DNA of 64,000 bases, from assembly GCA_030533445.1 (NCBI GenBank), contig CM060080.1:24974052-25038051 (forward strand), given 5' to 3'. Within the stretch, counting starts at the first letter, position 1. The number at the start of each line of letters is the position of its first letter. Below the pieces are notes generated by a model. The model worked only from the letters and a program-made list of their open reading frames with translations, searched no databases and was not told where the DNA came from. The position numbers and the translations under genes were made by a program. Positions 45,662-64,000 of this stretch are shown piece by piece. Source of the stretch: Cyprinodon diabolis (Eukaryota; Chordata; Actinopteri; Cyprinodontiformes; Cyprinodontidae).

Positions 45662-48600
45662 ACCACATCTTCTACACAATGTGCCAATTTGTGTTAGTTT
45701 AAACAAAAGCTCCAAAAAATATCACATAAATGCTAGATTAGTCGGTTTCAAGAGTTTACAGAAAGAAGGTGTGACTGCTGACGTGAATGCTGCTGTCATG
45801 TAACTGATCCCCAGTAATACCCACAGTATATGGAAATGTTTCAAGCATTGATTTTTTTCCTAAGTGTTTTGTTGATCAAGTAGAGCTTTGACGACATATC
45901 GTACCTGTCAGTGTTAGTGTCAGTCTTAATGCCAAACAAGAGTATTTTCAATACCTCTGTATGCATGTCCAATCTTAAACACTCTCCTAAACGACAGAGA
46001 AAAAAAATGACAAACTGTTATCAAAGTAGCTTTCAACACCGATATAATGTGTCTGAGCTTGTTGTTAATTTCCCTATGAGTAGGTGCTTTGGAAAAATTT
46101 CTAAGTGCCGATACAAGTAGAGTTTCATGCTTTTCGTTCCACAAGATGATTTAAAGCAGTCCCAGTAGCTTTGGTTACTCCTACACATATCAGGCTGGCT
46201 TGTTTCAAATGTGTGTGTTTTATGTTTTGGCTTCTGAAAGCATAAATATTAACAAACACGTAGTGGTGTTGAAACTATAAACACTCATTCTGTTGGTGGT
46301 TCAAAACTGTTAAAATGTTTAGATAAAAAAATTGTGTGATGTAAAATAATCAGTATGAAATTAATTTTTAGTGTGTTTTTATTCTTTTCAATTTTTTATT
46401 TTTTTTGCATAAACATGCACTTGAAAGTGAAAATGGAGACTAAATATTAGGAGCAAGCTCTGTCTGGACGGGTTCAGACATCTTCTGAGATTAAGGACAA
46501 ATACTCCCACCTACAGACATTGTTCTAAGTTTCAACAGATGGAATAAGATACCAGGGAACACACTCAGGATAAACACTTGCTATCTATGGGCTGTTTCCG
46601 CTCTGGCTGTGTAAAGCAGGTATTTATTAGATCTTGGTGGGTCTTTTACCACACTGTGAGCTCACAGGAATGCCCATAGAGGGATGTGGCTGGTAACACC
46701 TACCTATGATAGCTCCAGAAATCTTTTTCCATTAAACTGTCCCACCTTGATCCCATTTCAAAGCTCGCAAGCCATTTTCCACTCAGATAACAGTCTGACC
46801 TGTGAAACCTCACTGCTGCCCCATCACTTCCTGCAAGATTGTGTTTCACTAAGGTGACTGCTATATGTTGTAAATCATACATGTCACAGAAGCACCGCTG
46901 CTAATGGAACAAGTGTGTTCCTGCGTACCCTGACTGGGAAAAAGGCACCCACATGTTGCACCTCATCACGGTCAGAAGCCCGTTGCCTATTTTTAGACAG
47001 GCGCCCCCCATTTAATTTTTGTTAGCACAAATCATCACAGCGTGCAGGCGTCTCTGTGTTCTCCTGTCTCCCCAGAAGCTTTTCGTCTCAGTCACACGCT
47101 AACTCTTTCCAGCTCTCCTCTGCCTCCACTGGTCCACAGGCTGGTGTGATTCATTTAGCAAACACCAGTTTTCACAGAAAAAAAAAAAAAAAAAGATCCC
47201 TTCTATGGTAAAGGAGGAACTGAATAAAGCTTCTGTCAAGAAATCTGTCTTCACTCAGTGGTGGAAAGGGACAGAAGGAGAGTGAAGAAGCCAGAGGTTA
47301 AATGCCCAGCCATGAACCTTAACCCCTTGCAAAGCAGCAACGTCTGGATTTCTAAGAAATTAGAGCATAGGTGCGTGTTCTACTGATTCTTAGAAACTCT
47401 TTTCTTTTTCAAAACTAAGTAAAATAGTGATGAATTGTAATTACTTTTATCTTAAAAAAGGTTAAAGTACGGTATTAAAAAGATAGCAATACTTGGTGAT
47501 TCTTGGTTGAGTAGGAAAAGTCTTGAGTTTTAAATTTCAATAATCAAAACTGTTTTTGTTTTTTTCAATTAAATTCCAAATATTTTTTTTTATTGCTTCA
47601 CAAGTTAACATTTTGAGTATTAATGACCTAATTACTACAACAAGATAAAGAGTTTATAAAAGAAAAAAATCAATGGTGATTCAAGGATCAATGCACAATA
47701 ATGCAGGTGTTTGATGAAGGTAAAAAATGGGCAGATTTAATGACTAAGGATCTTGTTCAAGTAGTGGACCATGTTGACAGCTATAATGTGTATAATTTTA
47801 ACTCTAGCTATTTTAGACTTATTACAAATCTTTTTTCAACTTTTTGGTCAGCACCATTCTTACAATGCAGTGTTATAACATTTACTTAAAAACGAGCTCT
47901 CTGCACTTTTTTAACTTCAAGTTAAAGCTGAGGAAAAAATGGTTCAAAAATTTAACCTCATTCATGTTATTCTAACTTGTTTTTGTCAGGGTTTTGTTAC
48001 GTGTCATGCATTTCTGTTTTACATCCTTACACTAACATATAATAATAATATACATTATATAAATTATGTATTATATTAGACTTAGACATATTTATTTTGT
48101 CATTTTGTATACACGCGTGTAAAGAAATTTAGTTTAAAACAGCTCTGGACAATTTAATTTTTTATAGTGCAGCCTTGAAAACAGTAATAAATACATATAA
48201 AAAAGTAATATGACTGTATATTTACATTTCTAACATTTTTATTTATTATTATGTATATATGTTATATATAATATATATTTTACTCAGAAAATATATATGA
48301 GGATATCATAGTTTTAAAGATTCTGTTTTTTTTTTTTCTGTCTTTAAGTTTGTCAGACTCAATTTCTTCTGTGAAAATGTTTAAGTGATATTTTTGGACT
48401 TGCTGAAGGAAGAATGTCTTTTAAATATTAATGTTATTAGTTCATTAGATAATTTTTCTTTTTTTAATTCATTAACATGATATAGTTGTAGATGTATTCT
48501 ATATACAAGCTATTTTTTATGTATAATACATATGTATCTCAAAAGAAATTTGTTATATCTCCGTTTCTCTCTGTATCCGACCAGTACACCGTGTTCTTAC

Positions 48601-49077
48601 TCAATGAGTCCCCTAGTGGCCATGAATTATATAACAACAGATTAAATATTACTTAAATCTTTAGTCACTTAGACTTCGACTGACTTAAATATAAGTTATT
48701 AAAAACATAAGTAAGATAATATTTTTTAAAAGAGAAATAACTGCTTAATGTGTAAGAATTCATCACTCCAATTTCATCTCAGCTAAATCATCCTTATGGA
48801 CTTACTCTAAATCGGTTTAAACGCACAATCTTGATTTTTAAATAGTGGATTTAAACATTATTACATCATTGAATCTGTTAAAACTATAGCTTTTATCTGA
48901 CCGGAAACCACCAAGTCTTGGCTCTGCTGCGCTGATGAAATATTTGTCTGGTGATGGAAATTCAGCTCAGGAATGCGTCTTTTTTTCTCTCTCCCTCCCT
49001 TATGTGCGTCTTGGATATTACTGCGACTGGATGTGAGGTAAGATAAGAAGTCCGTCCCTTTTCTGCATCCTGCGCTT
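43586..49077. other. gene-poor upstream flank of thbs1
   Basis: No gene was found in 5.5 kb. Two items stand out: an (AT)n tract at 45,592-45,656, and a scrap at about 48,083-48,190 matching the 3' end of the LINE at 42,652 ('tttattttgtcattttgtat'). Distal enhancers of thbs1 could be here but cannot be recognised from one sequence. Confidence 0.5.
45592..45656. repeat. (AT)n microsatellite
   Basis: About 32 uninterrupted AT units. Confidence 0.95.
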
Positions 49078-49125
49078 GATTGGTCCAAACGGGAGCTCAG
49101 GAATGTCCTAAAGGCGTTTAAATAG
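49076..49125 (+). promoter_or_regulatory. thbs1 core promoter candidate
   Basis: TTTAAATAG at 49,117-49,125 is TATA-like and lies about 30 bp before the proposed start of exon 1 (~49,150). GATTGG at 49,078-49,083 is an inverted CCAAT box 35-40 bp upstream. Mammalian THBS1 also uses a TATA-type promoter. Confidence 0.5.
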
Positions 49126-49149
49126 AGGCTAAGACAGGAGCGCAGGCCA

Positions 49150-49294
49150 GTGGAAACAGTGGAGGCACAAAGATTAAAGAAAGAATTTCCAACTTTACCA
49201 AAATACTGCTTTAAGAACTGCGGAGAGGAATCAAATAATTGAAAAAGGACTTTTTTTTCTCTTTTTATACTTTTGGACACATTTTTATTTCAAG
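49150..49294 (+). other. thbs1: thbs1 exon 1 (non-coding)
   Basis: The approximate start is set by the TATA-like box. It ends at a CAAG|GTTAGT donor (49,294/49,295). There is no ATG that leads into the coding frame. Mammalian THBS1 likewise has a non-coding first exon. Confidence 0.5.
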
Positions 49295-49392
49295 GTTAGT
49301 ATTTTAATTCCATTGTAATCTTTAAAGATCCTATTTGGTTTGAATTTGTAGTCATTTTTCCTCTTTCTTTTGAACTTTTCTAAGATTGCAAG

Positions 49393-56429
<7,037 letters not shown>

Positions 56430-57925
56430 TTGCACCCCAGAGCCTTCTGGAAGAATGAATCAGTGCAGGCCTACATCAGTTTTTGTTTCATTTATATGTC
56501 CTCTGAAAATGCACATTGGAGGTATGTTGAGTAAGTGAGCTAACGAGGAAGGAAAGGGACCTCAGGAGTTGAAGCCAAATAAAAAATATCAACGCTGCAC
56601 GAAACTCAAACTGTGAGTGCAGTTCTGCTCAGAAGAAATCGGCTCTCTTTTAATCTGTCCGTGCTGATCTGCATCAGAGGAAGGCCACATTTTATTTCTT
56701 TGCACACCTGAACTGATATTCCTCTATGGATAAGGAAGCAAAGGGAAGAAAGTAGTTGTTTTTTTGTTTGTTTGTTTGTTTTTTTAGTATATATACTAAT
56801 TTTGAGTTTTAACATACATCTGCTGTGGACTGAATGATGAAACTACTCAGAATGAAGAAAGTAGTAATTAGCATTTTGAAGATGGGGTAACAAAAGAAAG
56901 TGATGCCCTGTGAAGGAACTGTTAAGGGAATAAAGAAAGTAAGATATGACTATTATTGTTAATAAGTGAATGTGGTGGGTGGGGTTTTTGTGCATGTTTG
57001 ACACCAAAAAAAAAGAACTGCATGAAGACAGCTCAATCAGAATTAAGTATTGATTTATTTCCACAAGGCCTTTAACATGGGCTCCAGACATTGCTTGGTT
57101 AGTAATGGAGACGAAGGGCTAGCCCAAAAATCTCTCTTCTCAGGAAAGTAGACTGCGAGCAGGAGAGCTTGGAACACAAATGATCAGAAAATCTTGTCTT
57201 ATGACCTATTGCAGTGAAGGCCAGTCTGCTTTCTTTTATTTTTTTTAACATAGAGCATTTAATTGTAGCTCCTCTAAGCATTTTTTTTGCATTAAATATT
57301 ATAAGCAACCTTTTATGGTTGACATCATCAAAATATATATTGTTACTTCTAATTATGGGGAGTGAACAAATGTTATCCTGCTTTCTGCACAGTGTGTATG
57401 ATGGCATGCCTGAATTTCACTGTTTGAAAGATGGGGGGAAGAACGGAAACTTTTTCTCTACAAATATTACCTCATCTTTTCATTGAGGCCAGCAAACACG
57501 AGAATCCCAATTTTTAGCAACAGAGTATAGAATTTTTTGGACTTAAGTATCATTAATATGCTGTATATAAGATATTTTTGTAGTACAGGAAATGGAAAAG
57601 GATTAAACTGATGTTTTGCAGTCTGTATTTCTTGTTCCTTTTGATAAATTATTCAGTTTTTTTATGTCATTTGTGTAGATATATGCTATTTAAATAATTT
57701 ATCTTGAAGTGTAACCTCCTATGGAAGTTTCTATCTGTATAAACGTTTTTGCACACTGACATGAGGGTGTCTTTGTTATTTTAATTGTTGTTTGTCTTTG
57801 ATTATTAGTGAAACTTTTCTATAAACATTTGTGCTATAGTTTCTATTACAAGTGCTGTTTATATCCCTGAATTTATTGTTACTTTGTAATGTCAAGTGAA
57901 CAATAAACCCTTAAGAAAAAGCTAT
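56430..57925 (+). other. thbs1: thbs1 3' untranslated region
   Basis: The last exon (from 56,422) adds only two codons and the stop, so almost all of it is 3' UTR, about 1.5 kb and AU-rich with ATTTA-like stretches. AATAAA at 57,902-57,907 is the best poly(A) signal, so cleavage is expected near 57,920. Confidence 0.75.
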
Positions 57926-58689
57926 TTGAATCATCTCTGTTTATTTATTTTAGTAGTTCGATTAAAATGGAGAAAGGTAAAGAAAAAGAGCAAGAGAAAG
58001 AGAGAAATCACATGCAAAAGGGAAGCTGGAGCTTTCAGACGACTTAATTAAAATCTGTAGCCTAAGATATTGGGAACAACTGTTGCATTCCTTGTGTTAA
58101 GCAGACGTAGAGTTCTTGGCTTGAGATGAAAGATAAATGGAAAAATTTATTTCAACTTGACTTTCTACTGATATGATTGGCAGAAAACATTCTGAGCACC
58201 CATCTTCTTTATTATTTTATTTGTTACATTTTGTGGTTTATTGTTTCATTGGCAGTGTGCAGTTATTTAGACTTTGGACAGATTTTATTTGTCATTTTGT
58301 TTACACAAGTGTAAAAGAAAAAGAAGTTTCGTTTGGAAACAGCTCACTGGACAATTTCATCTTTTTAAAAATGCAGCCTTGAAAAATAGTGAAAATGACT
58401 GTAAATTTACAGTACTAAAATTTTTTTTGTTTTCAAATCCTAATCAACAAAATTGCATAAAAACGAGTAAAGCTTAAGGAGCAATAAATTCATCTATATG
58501 TAATTGGTCTTTATGTCTTGAAGATGCTAAAGATGTCTCACAATCTGGCCTTATAGGTGACCTTAATTGTCCACTTACCTGCCTAACTCTCCACGGTCTC
58601 TGATTATCACTCATCTCATCCACCAGGTTGATATACGGGTCAGCGTAGCTATCGGGCCAGATCATTTTAGTTATTCATGTATGTATGCT
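57926..58689. other. no gene; LINE tail scrap
   Basis: About 58,262-58,400 matches the same LINE 3' end as 42,652 and 48,083 ('atttgtcattttgtttacac', then 'gcagccttgaaaa', shared with 48,170-48,182). Nothing else recognised. Confidence 0.5.
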
Positions 58690-59458
58690 TGTTTGATTTC
58701 TTGCTTTGAGTTTTCGTCCTTGGAGGCCAGTTGGTAAGAGGGGGTGTTGTCCTGGCTCTTCTCCTCTGAGTGCTCGCTATTCCTCGTTTGGCTCGGCAGG
58801 GGGGAAGTTAGTTTAAAGTCCTGTAATCCTTGCTGCTATGTGGAGTACAATTTAGAATTCTGCAGTTATCCTGGTACAATGTCCTGTCTCTGTCCCTCAA
58901 CCGCTGGGCCCACCTGTTTCGATCTGAGCGTGTCTGTCTGAGCTCGCTGGTGGACTCATGGAACTCTGAACCTGCCTTAACGCTCTGTGGATTCCTGGAA
59001 CCCTGGATCTGTCTGTTTCTGGTCGGATCGGAACCCCTGGTCGGGCTACGAACTCATGGATCCCAGAACTGTCCTGTCGGCTCTGTTTTCCCTGACCTGG
59101 ATCGGATTCCTGCCTGCTCACAGAGGATGCTGCAACGAGGACACTCTGGGTGGCTTTGCGCCGCTGCTCTTTTGGCAGTCCATCAGCTGGATGCTTCCTT
59201 CCTCAGAGAGGATGGACTGACTTTTTAAACAAGGTAAGTGACTCACAGATAATCATCTCCCATCAGGCGATCATGGTTGCTTACCTGTGTTTCTCCCTCC
59301 AGAGTGTCAGTGATTGGATGATGCCCTCTGCAGCCGCTGCAGTCTGCAGATCCACAGCTCTGCATCTGTCATGTTTTGCTTTGTGTTAATAAACATTTTG
59401 AACTTTCCCACTGGCTCTCTCACCTTGAATACTGGGTCCATTTGTCCCGTTTCATTAC
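58690..59458 (+). repeat. LTR-like repeat, copy 2
   Basis: Shares ordered blocks with 34,131-34,620: 'gaggacactctggg', 'agctggatgc', TTAATAAACATTTTGAA, 'tttcccactgg' and 'aatactgggtcc', ending near TTTCATTACA. Longer and GC-richer than copy 1. The open frames within it (58,830-59,228 and others) have no known motif and no splice support. Confidence 0.5.
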
Positions 59459-61730
59459 AAGGTGAATAGTAAAACAGTTTCCAGGAAGCATTTGAGGTCA
59501 GTTTTGATTTCTCTTTAGTCCTGGTAAGATGCTTTAGCAGCACTCATTACTATGTCCTTGATATATATAAGTATGGAGGTTAAACTGACTCCAGATACAG
59601 CTCACACCCTCTAATTATCTTCCAAAACTCTGGAAAGGGCTTTTCTTCACAATCTTCTAGATCAGGGCTTTTCAACCTGGTTTTCAGGACCTACTGTCCT
59701 GCATGTTTAAGTTATTTTCCTGCCTCCGGGTTTATCAACATGCCTCTATTGCCCTTAATGGATGCTGAGGAGGGAATGCAATCATTTGAATTGCAGTAGG
59801 AGCCATTCAAAATTTCCCCACTTTCCTTGAAGGGGCCTTGGCTGGTCCCCTACAATTCCTTTTTAAACATAAATCTTTCTACTAAAATATTCTGTCATGA
59901 TTGGGGACATTAAGATGTAAAGAGAAGCATCATCTTCTGGTCAGACCCTGTGATCCAGTAAAAGGGTGGGGTCAGAGTAAGAAAATATGGTAGCTTCATG
60001 AAGGGGATTTTGCTGGGAGTTGCAGGGGAGTGGGCTGCCATGCCTGATGTATGTTACTTCCTTGAGTAAAGGATTTTTTAAAAAAGAATAACGCTGTGTC
60101 AGGTGAGTGGTATCTGCTCAGAGTCTAAGAGGTCCCTGATGAAAGGGTGTATCCTTTGTAGTCTACTGAAGGAAATGCAATGATATGCAGCATGACTCTA
60201 CACATCGAAACATCACTTCACAAGGCAAACATTTCAAAACACATATAAGCAATTGTTTTTGGTCAATAGGGTTTGAATGCAGTAAAGGATTCCTGAACTT
60301 TGAGGAGATCAGATAATTTTCCTGCTCTTATGTATGATAAAAATGTTCTTGTTTTTCATACATAACTAGATGTATCTGAGAATTATACACAGGACTCCAC
60401 CAATTAATCATCTGCAAGCAGAATTCCAGCAGCTTTCACAAAAAGAACTGTTATCTAAACCCCAGACTGTGTCTGTTTGCTCCACGTCTCTCTTTACATT
60501 AGAGATGACCTCATTCTTGCCAGAGTTAGCTCACTAGGTTTCCATTACCAAAAATGAGCAGTATACTGTTTCTGATTTCCAAAACACTTATTGTGTGGGT
60601 AACATATGAGAAAACAAAAATGCACGCATGTCATGGAATAAAGACAAATGTTTTATATTGTCCATCGAATGAGCGGAGGTATGTCAGATTTCTTATCAAA
60701 CAGTATAGTATTGTCATCTCAATATTACTGAAATTGTTAATTTTGAATAACATTTTGGGTCAAAAGGATTTCCTGCCATTTCGATGGGGTAAAAATGTGT
60801 GTCTAAGGCATAAGGAATAAACATTTCAGTAGGAATTTTAGCGCCAGGAAACACATTATTCAGGTGTAAACCATGAAGGCAGAGAAAAAAATGAAGCTGT
60901 ATAAGCTGCTTCTGAAAATGTCTTGAATAACCACACAGCATATTATTGAATAATGTACTGTATTTTGCAAGTGGAGTCAATTTATATAAAAAAAAAGGCT
61001 GAGATTGGGTCCAATTTAATTAGCTGTTACTAATGGCACCACCTCAATATAAGTAGAGGTGGAAATTATTGTATTTAAAGCACAGCAGGGAATTACCAAC
61101 CTTCCCATTAAGTTCAATTTAGCCCTGTCTTGTGTTAAAGGCAACAAACTATAAAGATAGATATGAAAAACTTTATGAAAATATTTACTGCATATAAGTC
61201 TATCTAGCAGACTATTAGTCAAAAGCCCTTAATACCAGACTAAGATATCACCATGACAGCCAGTATGTGAATAGTCAGATATTAGAGATTATTTTACAGG
61301 GGGTATCTGGAAAACATCCTTACCCTTGTTGCAATGCAAAGGTTCCTAAACCGTGGTGACCTTTGACAGAACTGCTGTACTGGGACTATGTGGGCAGCGT
61401 ACTTGCACCAAGGCTCCTGCATGGTTGAACTCAGTATCAGAGACTTCATAAAGCAGCTGAAACAAACAGTGTTTGCATACCGATATATGCCTTTTCTTGC
61501 TCTGATCACTCGTATAGAGACACAGGGGTCAGCTTGGATGCTGGTGGAATAAGAGCAAAGACAAACCTTCAAATTATTAATTGTCTGTTTGTTCCTATAG
61601 TCATAGAATCGTGCAGCAATGATAAAGAAGAAGAAAATGGAGAAAGAATAAGCAGCTTTTTAAAGAATTTATCAGTACCTAAAAATAGAAGAAACCACTT
61701 CAGATTTGAAAAACATGTCATGGCCAGCTC
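59459..61730. other. no gene; one MITE-like scrap
   Basis: About 59,660-59,810 ('atcagggcttttcaacctgg', 'ctactgtcctgcatgttt') resembles one half of a fish MITE. The remainder shows no supported feature. Confidence 0.45.
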
Positions 61731-62614
61731 TAGGGGTGTAAATCACATCCATCATGGCGATCCGATTCAGTATCGAATTCCTGACCCAACGATTCGATTA
61801 TTTTCGACACTCAAGAATACACCACGATTCAATTCGATTAATCGGTAAATTTTTTGTTCTTTAGCATTTTTTTTTTTTTTACACCTTACAGGCTAAACAA
61901 AGTTTCAAGTTTGAAATACATCAATGAAAGCTGTAATATTGTTATGCATTTTTTTTCTTAGAAACAACAGCAAATAACAGAAGTAGAAAAGTTGTATCAA
62001 AAAATACTGTAAAAATACATAATCAGTGCAATGAGTGAAATGCAATACCTCGGCTCCAGACGCCCCGCCCCTTTGAGAGACTCTCCGCTGCTCCTCTCCC
62101 AAATTGTAGCTGACCGCAAACAGTGCCACAGACAGGAGGCCGGCTTGTTTTGTTTTTATGACCGAAATTGCGGAAAACAACTTGTGAAGTTTGACCCGCT
62201 AGAAGAGTGAGGTGCGCGAGAACGCTGAGACCCTTTTTCCACCTGGATCTACGCTCTTTTTGGCCCTCATGTCCATCCGTCGTCGGACTAAACTTGCCAC
62301 ACTTCCTCGCCGCCTCGGCCGTATCTAGACCCAGAGTGTGTAGCACAGACCACGCTTCCATATTGAGCATAATTTAAAAATGTCTGTGTCAAACTTACTG
62401 CAGCACACTGCTGTAAGAGTATAACCAGGAAGCGAGTTAGGAGGGCAAAATAGGTTTAGCAGCACGGGAGGAGAATTACGCCCAGGAGCAAATGGATAAA
62501 AATAGACCGGAGGGAAAAAAAAACATGAATCGATTATCTTGCGGACGTGTCGATGCATTGGATCGTCGGCTGTTGGATCGATGCATCGATACAAAACGAT
62601 TATTTACACCCCTA
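61731..62614. mobile_element. non-autonomous hAT element, 884 bp
   Basis: Exact 8-bp duplication GCCAGCTC at 61,723-61,730 and 62,615-62,622. The ends are TAGGGGTGTAAAT and (inverted) TAGGGGTGTAAAT, a 13-bp perfect terminal repeat. Subterminal 'cgattcgatt'/'aatcgat' motifs are repeated at both ends. A 115-codon minus frame (62,023-62,370) has no transposase motif. Confidence 0.9.
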
Positions 62615-62975
62615 GCCAGCTCACAGAATTTTACAAAGTCAAATGATTAAGTCATTAGCAGGACTGTAGAGAGCTTGACTGCATATTGAGGAGGTCATTA
62701 AGTGATACCTGCTCTTAATGGTGATTTTATAATGGTCCAGGAAACTACATTAAAAACATCTACAGCAGTACCAGTGAAATTATACTTTGTGTTACTTGAC
62801 AGAACAATAAGCTGCAGCTAATTGAGCTGCAGGTTGTGTGGCCAGAGCTGGTTATCTTGGCAACAGATCATAATGAGAGATATCAAATATTCCACTCAGT
62901 CAATTATGTTTAAAAAAACGTGAGATTTTAACCATTAAAAACTGTTGTATTGCGTCAGACATGTTACTTCTCTGC

Positions 62976-62981
62976 TTTATT
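62976..62981 (-). terminator. poly(A) signal for the minus-strand gene
   Basis: AATAAA on the minus strand, 94 bp after the stop codon of the exon at 63,075-63,254. Confidence 0.45.
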
Positions 62982-63074
62982 TCTGATAATGGGGCATATA
63001 GAAGGTAAACTGAAAAAGAAGTGTTATTTCCTGAAACTATGTTCATATTTGCATTTTAATAAATTTTTAGTCCA

Positions 63075-63254
63075 CTATAAATTAAACAATAGTGATGTGT
63101 TCTGAAAGCAGTAATTCAGATGAACTAGTTGGATATTATAAGGTTCAGATGGCGCAGTTTCATTCGTCTGATTTTCCTGGTTCCAGCTCTCTGTCTGCTC
63201 ACATTCATCCAACAGACAGAGCAACTGCTCTTCAATAAGAGTTTCTGACTCATT
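63075..63254 (-). CDS. terminal coding exon, probably fsip1
   Basis: A strong acceptor (pyrimidine run, then TCACAG|AAT at 63,255/63,254) opens a 59-codon frame in phase 0 to a TAG at 63,075-63,077. The peptide is acidic and Glu/Asn-rich: NESETLIEEQLLCLLDECEQ, then a less conserved-looking tail. Preceding exons lie beyond or were not recognised in the window. In mammals FSIP1 is the next gene after THBS1 and is transcribed towards it, matching this position and strand. The name rests on synteny, not on recognised sequence. Confidence 0.5.
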   Translation of the reverse strand, partial: NESETLIEEQLLCLLDECEQTESWNQENQTNETAPSEPYNIQLVHLNYCFQNTSLLFNL

Positions 63255-63296
63255 CTGTGAGAAAAGAAAAAACACACGTACATAAATCAAAAGCAT

Positions 63297-64000
63297 GTGC
63301 TATTCAAAACACAAAGAGTTACTTCTGTGTGTATGTGAAAGCAAATGAAGTGTTGCATCTGTAAATGTCCCAAGATCCACATCTTGAGCTTCCAAAGGCA
63401 CAAAGCAAACAGATGAAGACAGAATAATTTCCCGTCAGGCTCGTGATATCCTCTAACATCCTGACCTATTTTTCTTCTTTTCTTGTTTTTTCAGAACATT
63501 TTTTTATGGACTACAAAATGCAATATTTAAATAATTTTTTTTGCATCATTACATGTCCTGACAGAAGACATCATAGCGATAAACTGAAATACTGCTGCTG
63601 TCCCATGTGCTTAGTTTGAAGATGTTTTTAAAAAAAACACTTTTACTTGGATGTAAGTACAGTTTTTTTTTTGTCCTTTTTTTTTAAATCATATACTGCT
63701 TGCTTTGGACCACCTGTAAGTCTAAGAATGAAAGCCAGGTTTCATTCTTTCAAACTTGATTCAGAGAAAGATTTGAATTTGTTCTTGGGGCTAATGTGCC
63801 ATTTGGCAGATGTCGCTTTTGTACCAAAGTCTCTTGCTGTACAGACATGCAATCCCTACATTTACCAGCACAGAGTCTACACAGACGGTTCCATCTCCTT
63901 ATGTGGAAACGCCGATCTTTATTTGGACAGCTTTAAAGCCTCCGTCACTTTGTCTCAATATCAATTAAGTACTTGTCATAAGATGAGAATTATGACTGAA
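63297..64000. other. probable intron of the minus-strand gene
   Basis: No further exon was identified. If the exon at 63,075-63,254 is real, this is its upstream intron at least in part. Confidence 0.35.

Noticed and set aside
58830..59228. 132-codon plus frame
   Set aside because: It lies wholly in the LTR-like repeat, and a related repeat at 34,131 has no such frame.

Overview
The window looks like teleost fish (percomorph-type) nuclear DNA. It is AT-rich, intron-bearing and densely packed with fish-type repeats: Rex3 and L2 LINE ends, hAT elements with 8-bp target duplications, tRNA-derived SINEs and LTR elements. Everything was read by eye; no database was searched.

The anchor gene is thbs1 (thrombospondin-1) on the + strand, about 49.15-57.92 kb. 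It has a non-coding first exon and 21 further exons, with frame-compatible splice sites throughout, and encodes 1172 residues with the full thrombospondin-1 domain order, including KRFK and RGD. A terminal coding exon on the - strand at 63.08-63.25 kb is probably the end of a convergent gene. fsip1 is the synteny-based guess, because FSIP1 lies tail-to-tail with THBS1 in mammals.

The left fifth (2,703-14,723) is a complete-length endogenous retrovirus on the - strand. Its two 809-bp LTRs read as identical, and it carries a 4-bp target duplication, an arginine-tRNA-like primer site, a long leader, gag with a coiled coil, a gag-UAG-protease junction suited to readthrough, pol, an internally deleted env and an unrecognised 3' accessory ORF with its own splice acceptor. 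Despite the young LTRs it carries an in-frame UAG in gag, a frame break between protease and RT, an in-frame UAG in RNase H and the env deletion. It sits inside an older 3' fragment of a Rex3 LINE whose own 11-bp duplication is still visible. The tRNA-Arg primer, Gag coiled coil and 3' accessory coding resemble snakehead retrovirus more than walleye or mammalian groups; this is inference.

From 15,907 to 22,197 lies a stack of nested elements. An LTR retroelement that shows only a gag-like, repeat-rich proline protein (TSD TATTG) was hit twice by non-autonomous hAT elements, once in the gag ORF and once in the 5' LTR. The second hAT was then hit by a Rex3 copy with a 444-codon open RT frame. 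A separate hAT follows at 22,221-22,960.

From 23 to 49 kb the DNA is gene-poor. It holds an L2 end, a SINE, a solo LTR with TSD ATAAC, an I-clade LINE with ORF1 but no RT inserted in a long-TIR MITE, an L2/CR1/Rex1-type LINE remnant, a long (TCTA)n and an (AT)n tract, and one unexplained 414-bp ORF. I saw no transposon inside thbs1. Repeats resume after it, with an LTR-like unit and a fourth hAT at 61,731-62,614.
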